From positions 1 through 35,200 of the forward strand of contig JAMDEN010000062.1 of NCBI GenBank assembly GCA_023487035.1: DNA of 35,200 nt, written 5' to 3'. The notes under the pieces are model-generated. The model made no database searches, was not told where the DNA came from, and was given only the letters and a program-made list of their open reading frames with translations. Shown in pieces: positions 26,003 to 34,614 of the stretch (position 1 is the first letter of the stretch; every line of letters begins with the position of its first letter). Origin of the DNA: Actinomycetota bacterium. GTDB taxonomy: Bacteria; Actinomycetota; Humimicrobiia; Humimicrobiales; Humimicrobiaceae. The position numbers and the translations under genes were made by a program.

Positions 26003-27463
26003 TTAGAATAAATTATATTTTTTATTATAAAATCTTAAATTTAATTCATTAGGTTTGATTAATTTAAAATTTGTTTTTAATTTTTTATAAGCGTCATTAA
26101 TTGTAGGGAATAAACCAGCACCCCATCCTGCTATGATAGCAGCACCTTTTGTTGCTAAATCCTGGTTAATATCTTGAGGGATTAATACATCTATATTATT
26201 TATATCTGCAATAATCGATGGCCAAACTTTATCTTTTGTACAACCTCCAACTATTTTTATTTTGTTTATGTCCATCCCTTTCTCATTATAAATATTTAGT
26301 ATTTTTCTTAATTGGAAACCTATACCTTCCATTATAGATTTTAAAAAATCTAAATAATTATGACCAATTTCTACATTTAAAAAACTAGCTTTTTTAGAAA
26401 TATCAAAATCTGGTCCAAAATTTCCAGTTAAATACGGATGAAATATAATATTGTTTTTAATGTCAGCTAATTTATCAGGATCGGAATCAATTAAATTGAA
26501 AAATTTTTTTTCATTTTTAAATAACATTATATTTAATGCAAACCATTTAATTGAAGCACCTGCTGCTGGAATTGAATATATTAATCCAAATTTATCTTTA
26601 ATTACACTTCTTCCAGGGGCAAAAAAACTTTTTGAATCAAAAATTGGATCTTCAGTCATTTTGAAAACTATCCAAGCTGTTCCAGTAGCAAGTAGCATTT
26701 CATTTGTATCTAATATCCCAGCACCAACAGAAGAGCAGTATTGATCATGGCCGCCATTAATTAAAATTACTTTATTTTTTAATCCTAATTTAGATGAAAT
26801 TGAATTGTTTAAATAACCAATAAATTCTCCAGAATCTTTTACTTCAGAAAAATTTTCTTCATTTAAATTTATTAAATCAAGTATTTCTTTATCCCAACAA
26901 TTCTTTGTAATATTATAAAATAAAGTGATAGAAGAGTTTGATGGGTCCTGATAATATTTACCTGTTAATCTCATTAATAAATAATCATTAACGAAAAAAA
27001 TTTTATAGATTTTTTTAAAAATTTCTGGTTTATTTTCCTTTAACCAAAATAATGGCATGAAAGACATATTTGTATCTAATCTCCAGCCTGTTTTATAATA
27101 AAATTCTATGTTTTTAGATAAAAGTTTTTTATTTGTTTCTAAAATCTCAGATCCTCTACGGTCTAACCATGTAATAGCGTTATAAAGTGGGTTAAAGTTT
27201 TTATCAACCGGCACTATAGTACCACCTTGAGTAGATAATGAAATTGCCTTCAGGTTTGTTTTAACTGATTTATTTACACATAATTTTGATAAAACTTTTA
27301 TTACTCCTTCATACCAATCATTTGGATCCTGTTCATGGTAATTATTTTTAGGAGAAAAACTATTATAAGACATTCTTGCTGTATTTATCAAATTTCCATC
27401 AGCTGAATAAACGGATCCCTTAATATTCGAGGTACCTACATCAATGCCCGCAAAATATTCCAC
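26003..27463 (-). CDS. FGGY-family carbohydrate kinase (xylulokinase-like)
   Basis: 486 residues from a GTG start, with AAAGGTGA 5 bases upstream on the minus strand. The first ATPase-fold half begins with FAGIDVGTSNIKGSVY, carries a HEQDPNDWYEG segment typical of FGGY kinases, and has ALSTQGG plus AITWLDRRG for sugar contact. The second half starts near INGGHDQYCSSVGAG, where Asp is the catalytic base, followed by LLATGTAW and a late GGCTKDKVWPSIIADI. It phosphorylates a ketose or polyol in the cytosol. Downstream of and probably co-transcribed with the class I aldolase gene (185-base gap). Xylulose, rhamnulose, fuculose, erythritol and AI-2 kinases all belong here, so the substrate stays open. 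Confidence 0.93.
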   Translation of the reverse strand: MEYFAGIDVGTSNIKGSVYSADGNLINTARMSYNSFSPKNNYHEQDPNDWYEGVIKVLSKLCVNKSVKTNLKAISLSTQGGTIVPVDKNFNPLYNAITWLDRRGSEILETNKKLLSKNIEFYYKTGWRLDTNMSFMPLFWLKENKPEIFKKIYKIFFVNDYLLMRLTGKYYQDPSNSSITLFYNITKNCWDKEILDLINLNEENFSEVKDSGEFIGYLNNSISSKLGLKNKVILINGGHDQYCSSVGAGILDTNEMLLATGTAWIVFKMTEDPIFDSKSFFAPGRSVIKDKFGLIYSIPAAGASIKWFALNIMLFKNEKKFFNLIDSDPDKLADIKNNIIFHPYLTGNFGPDFDISKKASFLNVEIGHNYLDFLKSIMEGIGFQLRKILNIYNEKGMDINKIKIVGGCTKDKVWPSIIADINNIDVLIPQDINQDLATKGAAIIAGWGAGLFPTINDAYKKLKTNFKLIKPNELNLRFYNKKYNLF

Positions 27464-27648
27464 TTATTTCACCTTTAATACTTATAGTTAATTTATTAAT
27501 AAAACTATTTATACAAAATTAAAATTTCTTTAAAAATAATTGGCAATTTTTGTAAATATTATGTAATTAAAGAAAAATTGCACTAATTTACTTCAAAATT
27601 AAATAATTATGGAAAAAATAAATTTATATTATTAAATTCCTCATACAT

Positions 27649-28458
27649 TTAAATTAAATCATATTTTTTTATTGCATCTTCAGGTTTAAGATTTGAATTA
27701 ATAACATCATTAAGTGCAGCAATTATTTTACCAGGGTTATTAGCCATAAAGATATTTCTCCCGAATACAATACCTTTTGCTCCAGCATTGATAGTATTAT
27801 ATGCCTTTTTTAAAACATCCAGATCTGTATTTAATTTTTCTGCACCAATTGAAAAAACAGGCACCGGAGTATTATTAACTATTTCTGTAAAATTATCTGT
27901 ATAAAATATTTTAACCATATCTGCTCCAAGTTCTGCCATAATTCTTGATACTCTTTTTACCTTTTTATGAAGTAAATCAGGAGTTAATCCTATGTGTTCA
28001 ACAACATAACATTCGCCAATTAACGGTATACCTAATTTTTCTTTTTGTCTTACAACTTCTGAAAATAATTTAATATTTTTTGTTTCCATTTCTTGATCAT
28101 TATTTTCCAGGAATAAAGAACTTATTACTAATTCTGCACCTGATTCAACAGCTTCGTCCACCATAGTTGCTATTTCAGTGTATCCTTTTTGATAATTTAG
28201 GGGATAATAATATGCTGCAGACCAATTAATTCTAACAACTGGCATTGATTTATTTTTACCTGCAAAAAGATCCCAATTTCTTTTTAAAGAAAATCTTGAT
28301 AATAATAATGCATCTGTATCTAAACAATTTATAATGGCTTTTCTTGAATCTTCCAAACCCTGTTGATCACCATACATAATTACATGATCAATTGCTGATA
28401 AAACAATATTTTTCTTGCCATTAAATAATTTTTTTATTCTTAAATCAATTCCAGACAT
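27649..28458 (-). CDS. Class I aldolase of the FbaB/LsrF (DeoC-like) family
   Basis: 269 residues. TIM-barrel features match the DhnA/FbaB/LsrF group: NIVLSAIDHVIMYG near the start (family norm DHG, here DHV), alternating barrel strands, GADMVKIFYTDNF with the Schiff-base lysine K183, VPVFSIGAEK, and the phosphate-binding GAKGIVFGRNIF near the end. It would cleave or condense a phosphorylated sugar without metal. GGGAGA ribosome binding site 7 bases before ATG on the minus strand. First gene of a two-gene operon with the FGGY kinase, whose product is a sensible substrate. LacD/tagatose-bisphosphate-type and LsrF-type activities are alternatives. Confidence 0.85.
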   Translation of the reverse strand: MSGIDLRIKKLFNGKKNIVLSAIDHVIMYGDQQGLEDSRKAIINCLDTDALLLSRFSLKRNWDLFAGKNKSMPVVRINWSAAYYYPLNYQKGYTEIATMVDEAVESGAELVISSLFLENNDQEMETKNIKLFSEVVRQKEKLGIPLIGECYVVEHIGLTPDLLHKKVKRVSRIMAELGADMVKIFYTDNFTEIVNNTPVPVFSIGAEKLNTDLDVLKKAYNTINAGAKGIVFGRNIFMANNPGKIIAALNDVINSNLKPEDAIKKYDLI

Positions 28459-28878
28459 ATTTTATCTCCCAATTTATCACGATAATAATTTTATTAATAA
28501 TAACATACAATAAATTGAATAAACTATTACATAAATAATGATAATAATTAATTTATTCAAAAATTTTAAATATTATGAAATATTATGAAATAATTATATG
28601 GAAAATAATATATTAGTCAATAAAAATATCAATATATTTATATTTCATTTTAAAATTTAAAAATAATTAATTAATATAATTATATACGTATTTCTATATA
28701 TATTTTTCATTTTATATGTCTAATATTTTAAAAATTGCTAATAATTGCTAATAATCATAAAATTTCAATAAATATAATGAAATAATACTAGCTAATACTT
28801 GACAAATATTGCAAATTTTTTATAATTATTTCAAATAATATCATATATTATAAAAAAATATAATAATTCATATTAATC
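28459..28878. other. Divergent regulatory region of sugar module B
   Basis: 420 bases without a gene between the aldolase (minus) and the DeoR regulator (plus). It contains a tandem repeat of ATTGCTAATA (28734-28753) upstream of the promoter below and a duplicated AAATATTATG near 28568. These are possible binding sites for the adjacent regulator, although low complexity limits confidence. Confidence 0.45.
28799..28826 (+). promoter_or_regulatory. Consensus SigA-type promoter of the DeoR-type gene
   Basis: Perfect TTGACA (28799-28804) and TATAAT (28821-28826) boxes are separated by 16 bases. The predicted start lies about 45 bases before the ATG at 28879. Confidence 0.75.
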
Positions 28879-29652
28879 ATGTTACAATTAAACAGAAAAG
28901 AAGAAATAATAAATATCCTAAAAAAGGAAAAAGCATGCAAAATTGAAGATCTCTGTAATAAGTTAGAAGTATCACTATCAACAATACATAGAGATTTAAA
29001 TGAACTTGAACGAGAAGGAAGCGTTAAGAAAGTTCATGGAGGGGTTTTAATAAATAATTCTGATGATTTGGAAATAAGAAATACTATAAGACTTAAAAAA
29101 AATGTAGATCTAAAAAATAGAATAGCATTAAAAGCATTAGAATTTGTAGAAAATGGGGATTATATCTTTTTAGATAATTCAACTACTTGTTATTATTTTG
29201 CCAAAATACTTTCTGAATCAAAGTTTGAGGATATATTAATTATCACTAATTCTTATTTAATTCCAGGGTTATTTTTTAAAAATAAAGAAATTGAAGTTAT
29301 TTCAACAGGAGGATTATTATTAAAAGAATATAGTTGTTTTGCAAGATCTTATGCAATTGATACTATAAGTAAATTTTCTGTTGATAAGTTTTTCTTTTCA
29401 GTAGCCGCTATATCAATTAAAGGGGAATTTGGTGATACTTTTGGTCCAGAATCTGAAGAAGTAAAAAGTGAAATGTTTAAAAGATCAGAAAAACGCATTT
29501 GTTTAGTGGACTCTACCAAATTTGGTCGTATTGGGCATATTAGTATCCCATTTCCCTTAAATGAAGTAAATAGCATTATAACAGATAAAAATTGTAGTGA
29601 AGAAATAAGGGAGGAGTTTGCTAAATTAGGGAAGAAACTAATAATTGCATGA
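28879..29652 (+). CDS. DeoR-family transcriptional regulator of sugar module B
   Basis: 257 residues. The N-terminal winged helix has RKEEIINILKKEKACKIEDL, the recognition helix SLSTIHRDLNELEREG and the KVHGGV signature. The sensor domain has DYIFLDNSTTCYYFA and the DSTKFG sugar-phosphate motif. It shares overall architecture with the DeoR protein of module A but is clearly diverged (SLSTIHRDL versus SPITVRRDL), so each probably controls its own set. Driven by a consensus promoter; no ribosome binding site is visible before the ATG. Divergent from the aldolase-kinase operon and 31 bases upstream of an amidohydrolase gene, both likely targets. Confidence 0.95.
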   Translation: MLQLNRKEEIINILKKEKACKIEDLCNKLEVSLSTIHRDLNELEREGSVKKVHGGVLINNSDDLEIRNTIRLKKNVDLKNRIALKALEFVENGDYIFLDNSTTCYYFAKILSESKFEDILIITNSYLIPGLFFKNKEIEVISTGGLLLKEYSCFARSYAIDTISKFSVDKFFFSVAAISIKGEFGDTFGPESEEVKSEMFKRSEKRICLVDSTKFGRIGHISIPFPLNEVNSIITDKNCSEEIREEFAKLGKKLIIA

Positions 29653-29683
29653 AAATTAAAATATAAGTTTTGAAAGGTAATTA

Positions 29684-30748
29684 ATGAAAAATTTGTTAAA
29701 AGAATTTAGTGAAGCTGATTTAAAAATTTTTAAAGAAGAATTCAACGACTTTCTACCTAAAAAAATATTAGATTCGCATATTCATTTGTGGAAAAAAGAA
29801 TTTTTTAAAGAGGAAATTTCTATAGATAAACAAAAAACTAATCCATTTGCCGATAAAGATATAATTGATGGTTTTACTTTTAGTGATTTTAAATTTGTAG
29901 CAAATAAATTATTCCCGAATAAAATATATGAAGGTCTTTTTTTTGGCCTTCCGATTAAAGAAATAAACTTGCAAATGGCAAATAAATATATTTCGAATGT
30001 ATGCATGGAAAATAATTGTTATGGCCTCTATATACCTGAACCGAATTTAAAAAATATTCCCGAGGATTTTTTTAAAAACAGATTTATTGGTTTTAAACCC
30101 TATCCGGATTTAGTGGAATATAAAATGCCCACAGATTTCTCTGAATTAGATATTGATGTAAGTATATTTGATTTTATTTCTAAAAAGGTTTTAGAATTTT
30201 CTGAGGAAAATGGTCTTATGCTATTAATTCATATCCCCAGAAAGAATAGATTAAATGATAAAAGAAATATAGAAGAAATAAGTACTATTGCTACAAAATA
30301 TAAAAATATAAAAATAATTTTAGCTCATGCCGGAAGATCATATTGTTATAGTGATATTAAAGACAGCATTAATTATTTAAAAGATTTTAAAAATTTATAT
30401 GTTGATACAGCAATGATAAATAATTTTTCGGTTAATAAATTATTAATAAAAGAGTTGGGTCCAGAAAAAATATTATATGGAAGTGATTTAGCAATAGCAG
30501 CATTAAAAGGAAAAAATATTGAAATTAATAACAAACATTATTTTGTGACTAACGTACCTCATTCCTGGAGTTTATCATCATCAGAAATGAATTTAGATAA
30601 TTTTACCTATTTTATTTATGAGATTATAGGAGCTATAAAAATTGCTGTAAAGAGTTTGAATTTGGGCAAAGAAGATATTGAAAATATATTTTATTTAAAT
30701 ACTAAAAGGTTAATTGATGATATTTTATATAGCATATCAAAAAATTGA
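29684..30748 (+). CDS. Metal-dependent amidohydrolase of sugar module B
   Basis: 354 residues. Barrel strands with metal ligands are seen in order: ILDSHIHLW (H32, H34), IGFKPYPD (lysine strand), LMLLIHIPRKN, IILAHAGRS and ILYGSDLAIA. An N-terminal 25-residue helix and a long loop after the first strand make it about 85 residues larger than the module A enzyme. GAAAGG ribosome binding site 7 bases before ATG; 31 bases after the regulator gene, so co-transcribed. The amidohydrolase_2-type family includes sugar lactonases, and a lactone-opening step would suit the two zinc dehydrogenases downstream. Decarboxylase or deacetylase activity cannot be excluded. Confidence 0.85.
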   Translation: MKNLLKEFSEADLKIFKEEFNDFLPKKILDSHIHLWKKEFFKEEISIDKQKTNPFADKDIIDGFTFSDFKFVANKLFPNKIYEGLFFGLPIKEINLQMANKYISNVCMENNCYGLYIPEPNLKNIPEDFFKNRFIGFKPYPDLVEYKMPTDFSELDIDVSIFDFISKKVLEFSEENGLMLLIHIPRKNRLNDKRNIEEISTIATKYKNIKIILAHAGRSYCYSDIKDSINYLKDFKNLYVDTAMINNFSVNKLLIKELGPEKILYGSDLAIAALKGKNIEINNKHYFVTNVPHSWSLSSSEMNLDNFTYFIYEIIGAIKIAVKSLNLGKEDIENIFYLNTKRLIDDILYSISKN

Positions 30749-30861
30749 CTTTTGTTTAGCTTAAGTCTGATTATATAAAATAATAGTTATGTTTTAAAAA
30801 TAATAGGTCTGTTAAAAAAAATATTTTATCAATAAGGAGATAATATAAAAGTTAGGGGGTG

Positions 30862-30966
30862 ATGGATAAGTTAATAGCTTTGCGTTTCCAGCAATATTTG
30901 ATGGAAACGCAAAGTTTGGTACTTAAGAAATTAAAGCATATAAAATATAACACAAAATGGAGGTGA
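30862..30966 (+). CDS. Putative 34-codon leader ORF before the ABC importer of module B
   Basis: An ATG 5 bases after AGGGGG opens a 34-codon frame (MDKLIALRFQQYLMETQ...) ending in TGA inside a second Shine-Dalgarno-like GGAGGTGA. The peptide is basic and has no recognisable domain. It fully contains the perfect inverted repeat at 30878-30914, so translation of the ORF and folding of that hairpin would compete. It could be a regulatory leader, a small protein, or a coincidence of a good ribosome binding site. It is too short for the ORF track. Confidence 0.35.
   Translation: MDKLIALRFQQYLMETQSLVLKKLKHIKYNTKWR
30878..30914. promoter_or_regulatory. Perfect 13-bp inverted repeat in the leader of importer B
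   Basis: CTTTGCGTTTCCA (30878-30890) and TGGAAACGCAAAG (30902-30914) are exact reverse complements around an 11-base loop. No T-run follows, so it is not a simple terminator. The arms are much richer in G/C than the surroundings. It may be an operator (DeoR-type regulators often use TTTC/G-TTT-like arms) or an RNA hairpin. Confidence 0.7.
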
Positions 30967-31042
30967 TTTTAAGTTAAAAAAATAATTTCAAACTTAGAAA
31001 GACTAATTTATTTAAAACAGTTTAAGTTAGGAGAAAATAAAA

Positions 31043-32425
31043 ATGTTTAAAAGTAAGATTTTAAATTTATTATTATTGTTTTTAATAATTATAGTTGTAA
31101 TGTCTTTTAGCATGTTTGGCTGCAAAGCAACAACATCTACTGAAACAACATCAGCAGCTACTGAAACAACAGCTGGTGCTGAAACAACAGTAGCAGCATC
31201 AGAAACTACAGCCGCTGCTGAAACTGCCGGAAAAATAAAGTTAGATTTTCCTCATTGGTTTTTTAGTCATGGTGGAACTTTTGATACATGGATAAAGGGT
31301 GCTGTAGATGAATTTGTAAAACAAAATCCAAATATAGAAGTTAATGGTTATGCTGTAGGTTATGATGAATTTTGGGATAAAATTGATACAGCTATTGCAG
31401 CTGGAACTCCTCCAGATATTATAGCAGCACATAACACAAATTTAGGAAAATATATTTCAGCTGGTGCATTATTACCATTGGATGATTTGATAAACATGGC
31501 TGATATAAAAGATAATTGGAGTGTTATGCAAAAAGAAGGTGTTACTTCAACTAGTCCCGATGGAAAAACATATTTATTAACTTCAGATATGGGATTTTAT
31601 TTACCGATGTATAGACCGAGCGTTTTTAAAAAAGCAGGAATATCTAGTTATGCAAAAACTCCTGAGGAATTCATTGAAATGACAAAAAAATTAACTCAAT
31701 CAGGTATTAAAGGGTATGCAGCAATGATTAATCCTGGTAATTGGCAGGAAGGATTATATGATTTAGCTATATGGACTATTGGATTAGGTGGACACTATGG
31801 AAAAGATGGTAAACCAGCGCTAAATTCACCAGAGGTAATTCAAGCAGTAACTTATTTAAAACAATTATTTGATGCAGGTGTTATGCCAAAAGAAATTGAC
31901 AAAGGTACATATAGAAAAATGTTTGCTACTGGAGAAGTTGGAACATTAATAGATGGCCCATGGATGTATGAAATGGCGGTTGGTTGGGACCCATCTGTTA
32001 AAGGAGATTTCGAAGTAGTTGATTTACCTTTTCCTACACAAAGAGTAACATCATTTTTTGAAGGATTATCAATTAGCTCCAAATCTAAAAATCCTAAAGA
32101 AGCTGCAAAGTTAATAGAATTCTTATGTTCTCCAGAACAGCAAAAAAGACTTGTTGAAATTACTGGAATCATGTCAGCAAGAGAAGATATCTATAAGGAT
32201 CAAACATGGTCAAATGGATTGACCCAAAAATGGCCATGGTTCCAAAAGTATATTGATCATGTAAGTCAGGCTGTTCTTAATAATCCAACAGGTATGCCTG
32301 GAGAAAAAATTCCTGAGGTAGTTAAAATTTGGTACACTGCTTATGAAAAAGTGCTTTATGAAAATGCAGACCCAACAAAAGCTATGAATGATGCACAGAC
32401 AGAAGCAATGGCATTATTTAAATAA
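31043..32425 (+). CDS. Sugar-binding lipoprotein of the MalE/UgpB type (SBP_bac_1)
   Basis: 460 residues. A lipoprotein signal with lipobox MFGC (Cys28) is followed by a Thr/Ala/Glu linker of about 35 residues with repeats of (A)ETT. The mature protein has the extracellular solute-binding family 1 pattern: FDTWIKGAVDEFVKQNPNIEV, DEFWDKIDTAIAAGTPPDII, GALLPLDDLI, GTYRKMFATGEVGTLIDGPWM and a late PKEAAKLIEFLCSPEQQKR. It binds an oligosaccharide or sugar derivative for a MalFG-type importer, whose first permease lies at the window end. TAGGAGA ribosome binding site 9 bases before ATG. A hairpin follows the gene. Confidence 0.95.
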   Translation: MFKSKILNLLLLFLIIIVVMSFSMFGCKATTSTETTSAATETTAGAETTVAASETTAAAETAGKIKLDFPHWFFSHGGTFDTWIKGAVDEFVKQNPNIEVNGYAVGYDEFWDKIDTAIAAGTPPDIIAAHNTNLGKYISAGALLPLDDLINMADIKDNWSVMQKEGVTSTSPDGKTYLLTSDMGFYLPMYRPSVFKKAGISSYAKTPEEFIEMTKKLTQSGIKGYAAMINPGNWQEGLYDLAIWTIGLGGHYGKDGKPALNSPEVIQAVTYLKQLFDAGVMPKEIDKGTYRKMFATGEVGTLIDGPWMYEMAVGWDPSVKGDFEVVDLPFPTQRVTSFFEGLSISSKSKNPKEAAKLIEFLCSPEQQKRLVEITGIMSAREDIYKDQTWSNGLTQKWPWFQKYIDHVSQAVLNNPTGMPGEKIPEVVKIWYTAYEKVLYENADPTKAMNDAQTEAMALFK

Positions 32426-32440
32426 TAATAAATAAATATA

Positions 32441-32489
32441 AGAGTGGGTAAGAATATGAATAGTTTTATCTAGCCTATTCTCCCACTCT
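32441..32489 (+). terminator. Hairpin after the binding-protein gene (partial terminator or mRNA stabiliser)
   Basis: AGAGTGGG-TA-AGAATA pairs with TATTCTCCCACTCT, giving 14 bp with one 2-base bulge and a loop of about 19 bases. No T-run follows. Between a binding-protein gene and downstream operon genes such hairpins commonly raise binding-protein expression. Confidence 0.6.
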
Positions 32490-32534
32490 AATTATAGAAT
32501 TATTATATTAAATTATAATATAAGTGAGATATAA

Positions 32535-33543
32535 ATGATTTCAGCAGTATTTTATGGCAATCGGAACATTCAAATAAGGAAAAATAAAATAAAAAAAGTT
32601 AAAAATGATGAATTATTAATTAAAGTAATGGCATCTGGAATTTGTGGCACAGATATTTTATTTTATAATGGAAAATGTTCTTATATTAACTTACCTGTTA
32701 TTCTTGGGCATGAATATTCAGGAGAAGTGGTAGAAATAGGAGAGGATGTAAATAATATTCAAATTGGAGATAGAGTAGCTATTGACCCTACTGTCTTTTG
32801 CTGTGAGTGTTTTTATTGTTGTAATGGCCAAGTTCATCTTTGTGATAATATGTTTACATTAGGTGTTAATAAAGACGGAGGTTTTTCTCAATATTCATTA
32901 GTCCCTTGCAGAAGCGTATATAAGCTTGAGAATAATATTAGTTTTGAAGAAGGTGCGCTTCTTGAGCCAATTTCTTGTTGTATCCATGGACTTGATAAAT
33001 TAAAAATACAATTGGGCGATGTAGTTATGTTATCTGGATTTGGTCTTATTGGCTTTATTATGCTTCAATTATTAAAGATTTATGGAGCATCCAAGGTTAT
33101 TGTTTTAGAACCAAAAGCAGATAGGAGGGAATTAGCAGAAAAATTTGGTGCTAATTACATATTAAATCCAAATAACAATATTGATTATAATATTAAGCAG
33201 ATCGTACAAAATGGTGCCGATATATTAATTGAATGTTCAGGTAATCCATTAGCACAAGAAAATGCATTTTCATTTGTTAAAAAAGGTGGAAAAATACTTT
33301 TTTTTGGATGCTCCCCTGATTTCCAGAAAATATTTATTTCCACCTTATCATAATGAATTATCTTTAATAGGTTCAACAAATAGTCCTTTTTCATTTATTA
33401 AAGCACTGAGATTATTATCTAGTAAAAGAATAAATGTAAAAGAAATTATCAGTCATAAATTAAAATTAGAAAATATCGTAAAAGCTTTTAATATGGTTGG
33501 ATCAAAAAATATAGGAAAGATATTAATAATACCAAATTCTTAA
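32535..33543 (+). pseudogene. Zinc-dependent medium-chain dehydrogenase with a frameshift
   Basis: The first frame (32535-33353, 272 aa) carries the start of a medium-chain dehydrogenase: SGICGTDILFYNG (catalytic Cys), GHEYSGEV (zinc His), the structural zinc set CCECFYCCNGQVHLC, and the NAD-binding SGFGLIGF. It then stops soon after GGKILFFGCSPDFQ. The family's ending continues in the +1 frame (PPYHNELSLIGSTNSPFSF...KILIIPNS, to 33543). Skipping one base near 33339, in ATTTATTTCC, joins the two into a 335-residue protein, essentially the length of the intact paralogue that follows. So this is a single-base frameshift: a true mutation, an assembly error, or much less likely programmed shifting. 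Weak ribosome binding site (GTGAG). Confidence 0.85.
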
Positions 33544-33603
33544 AGTTTTTACTTTTAACTATTAGTTTTTATAAATATTTAAAATATAAAAAAGGAAATA
33601 AAA

Positions 33604-34614
33604 ATGCTAAAAGTAATCATTAAAGAAATTAGAAAAATTGTTATAGAGGAAGATAAAGAACTTGAAAGTTTTAATAAAGAAGAAGCTATTATTAAAGTAA
33701 AAGCAGTTGGTATTTGCGGATCAGATATGCACGTTTATGCTGGGGAAAATCCTGTTCTTTCACCTCCAAGAGTTCCTGGTCATGAATTTGGCGGAATAAT
33801 CAAAAATATTGGTAGCGAAAATAACAACCTAAAGGTTGGAATGAAGGTTGTTGTAAATCCTGTTATTAATTGTGGTAAATGTTTCTATTGTAAAAATTCA
33901 ATGGAATATTTATGCGAAAACCAGAGTGTTATTGGGGGTGATATTGAAGGAGCTATGAAAGAAGAGATTATAGTTCCGATAAAAAATATTATTAAACTAC
34001 CAAACTCATTTGATTTATTATATTCTCCTTTAATTGAACCAACTGCTGTTGCAATTCATACTGTAAATAAGATTTATGACTCGACTGTTTTAGTAATAGG
34101 GATGGGTACTATAGGTTTATTAATTCAACAGATATGTAAAAATAATAATAATAAATTAATATCGATGGATATCAAGGATTACCCTTTAAAGCTATCTAAA
34201 GAATTAGGTGCAGATTTAGCGATTAATTTTAATGATAATAATAAATTGGAAATATTATATAAATTTTTAAATAACAGTAAAATTGATGTAGTTATTGATA
34301 CAGTCTGCTCTTATAACACTAGTCTTTTTTTAGCTAGTATTGTAAGAAAAGGTGGGAAAATATTTATGGTTGGCATACCAACTAAAAATTATGAGTTTGA
34401 TATAATTAAAATAATATGTAATGAAATAGGAATAATTCCGAATTATCTATATAGAGATTTAGAGTTTAAGAAAGCTGCCGATCAAATAATAGAAGGAAAA
34501 ATTATGTATAAGCCTCTTTTATCAAAAGTTTTTGATTTAAAAGATGCAAAAGATGCATTTGAATTTAAAGATAAAAATCCAACAATTAAGGTGATTTTGA
34601 AAAATGATAATTAA
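33604..34614 (+). CDS. Zinc-dependent medium-chain dehydrogenase (sorbitol/threonine dehydrogenase-like)
   Basis: 336 residues, full length. Catalytic zinc residues are in VGICGSDMHVYAG and VPGHEFGG. The structural zinc cysteines are in NCGKCFYCKNSMEYLC, and the Rossmann motif is VIGMGTIGLL (near 165-174). The C-terminal part has GGKIFMVGIPTKN and the closing DLKDAKDAFEF...PTIKVIL. It oxidises a secondary alcohol of a polyol or sugar acid with NAD(P). AAAGGA ribosome binding site 8 bases before ATG. It lies 60 bases after the frameshifted paralogue and overlaps the permease gene by 11 bases, so these are one operon with the importer. It could compensate for the broken paralogue if their substrates overlap. 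Confidence 0.95.
   Translation: MLKVIIKEIRKIVIEEDKELESFNKEEAIIKVKAVGICGSDMHVYAGENPVLSPPRVPGHEFGGIIKNIGSENNNLKVGMKVVVNPVINCGKCFYCKNSMEYLCENQSVIGGDIEGAMKEEIIVPIKNIIKLPNSFDLLYSPLIEPTAVAIHTVNKIYDSTVLVIGMGTIGLLIQQICKNNNNKLISMDIKDYPLKLSKELGADLAINFNDNNKLEILYKFLNNSKIDVVIDTVCSYNTSLFLASIVRKGGKIFMVGIPTKNYEFDIIKIICNEIGIIPNYLYRDLEFKKAADQIIEGKIMYKPLLSKVFDLKDAKDAFEFKDKNPTIKVILKNDN

Noticed and set aside
17420-28458. A complete lsr (AI-2) uptake operon
   Set aside because: Two permeases, an RbsA-like ATPase, an FGGY kinase and an LsrF-like aldolase are suggestive, but LsrG is absent, the regulators are DeoR rather than SorC type, and the kinase and aldolase are in a separate divergent operon; rhamnose- or fucose-type importers fit as well.
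30973-31050. Second small coding frame after GGAGGTGA in the importer B leader
   Set aside because: The frame opens right after a TAA and begins with GTT, with no standard start codon, and runs into the lipoprotein gene start.
33262-33543. Separate 93-aa gene
   Set aside because: Its content is the C-terminal third of the preceding dehydrogenase in a shifted frame, so it is part of that broken gene.
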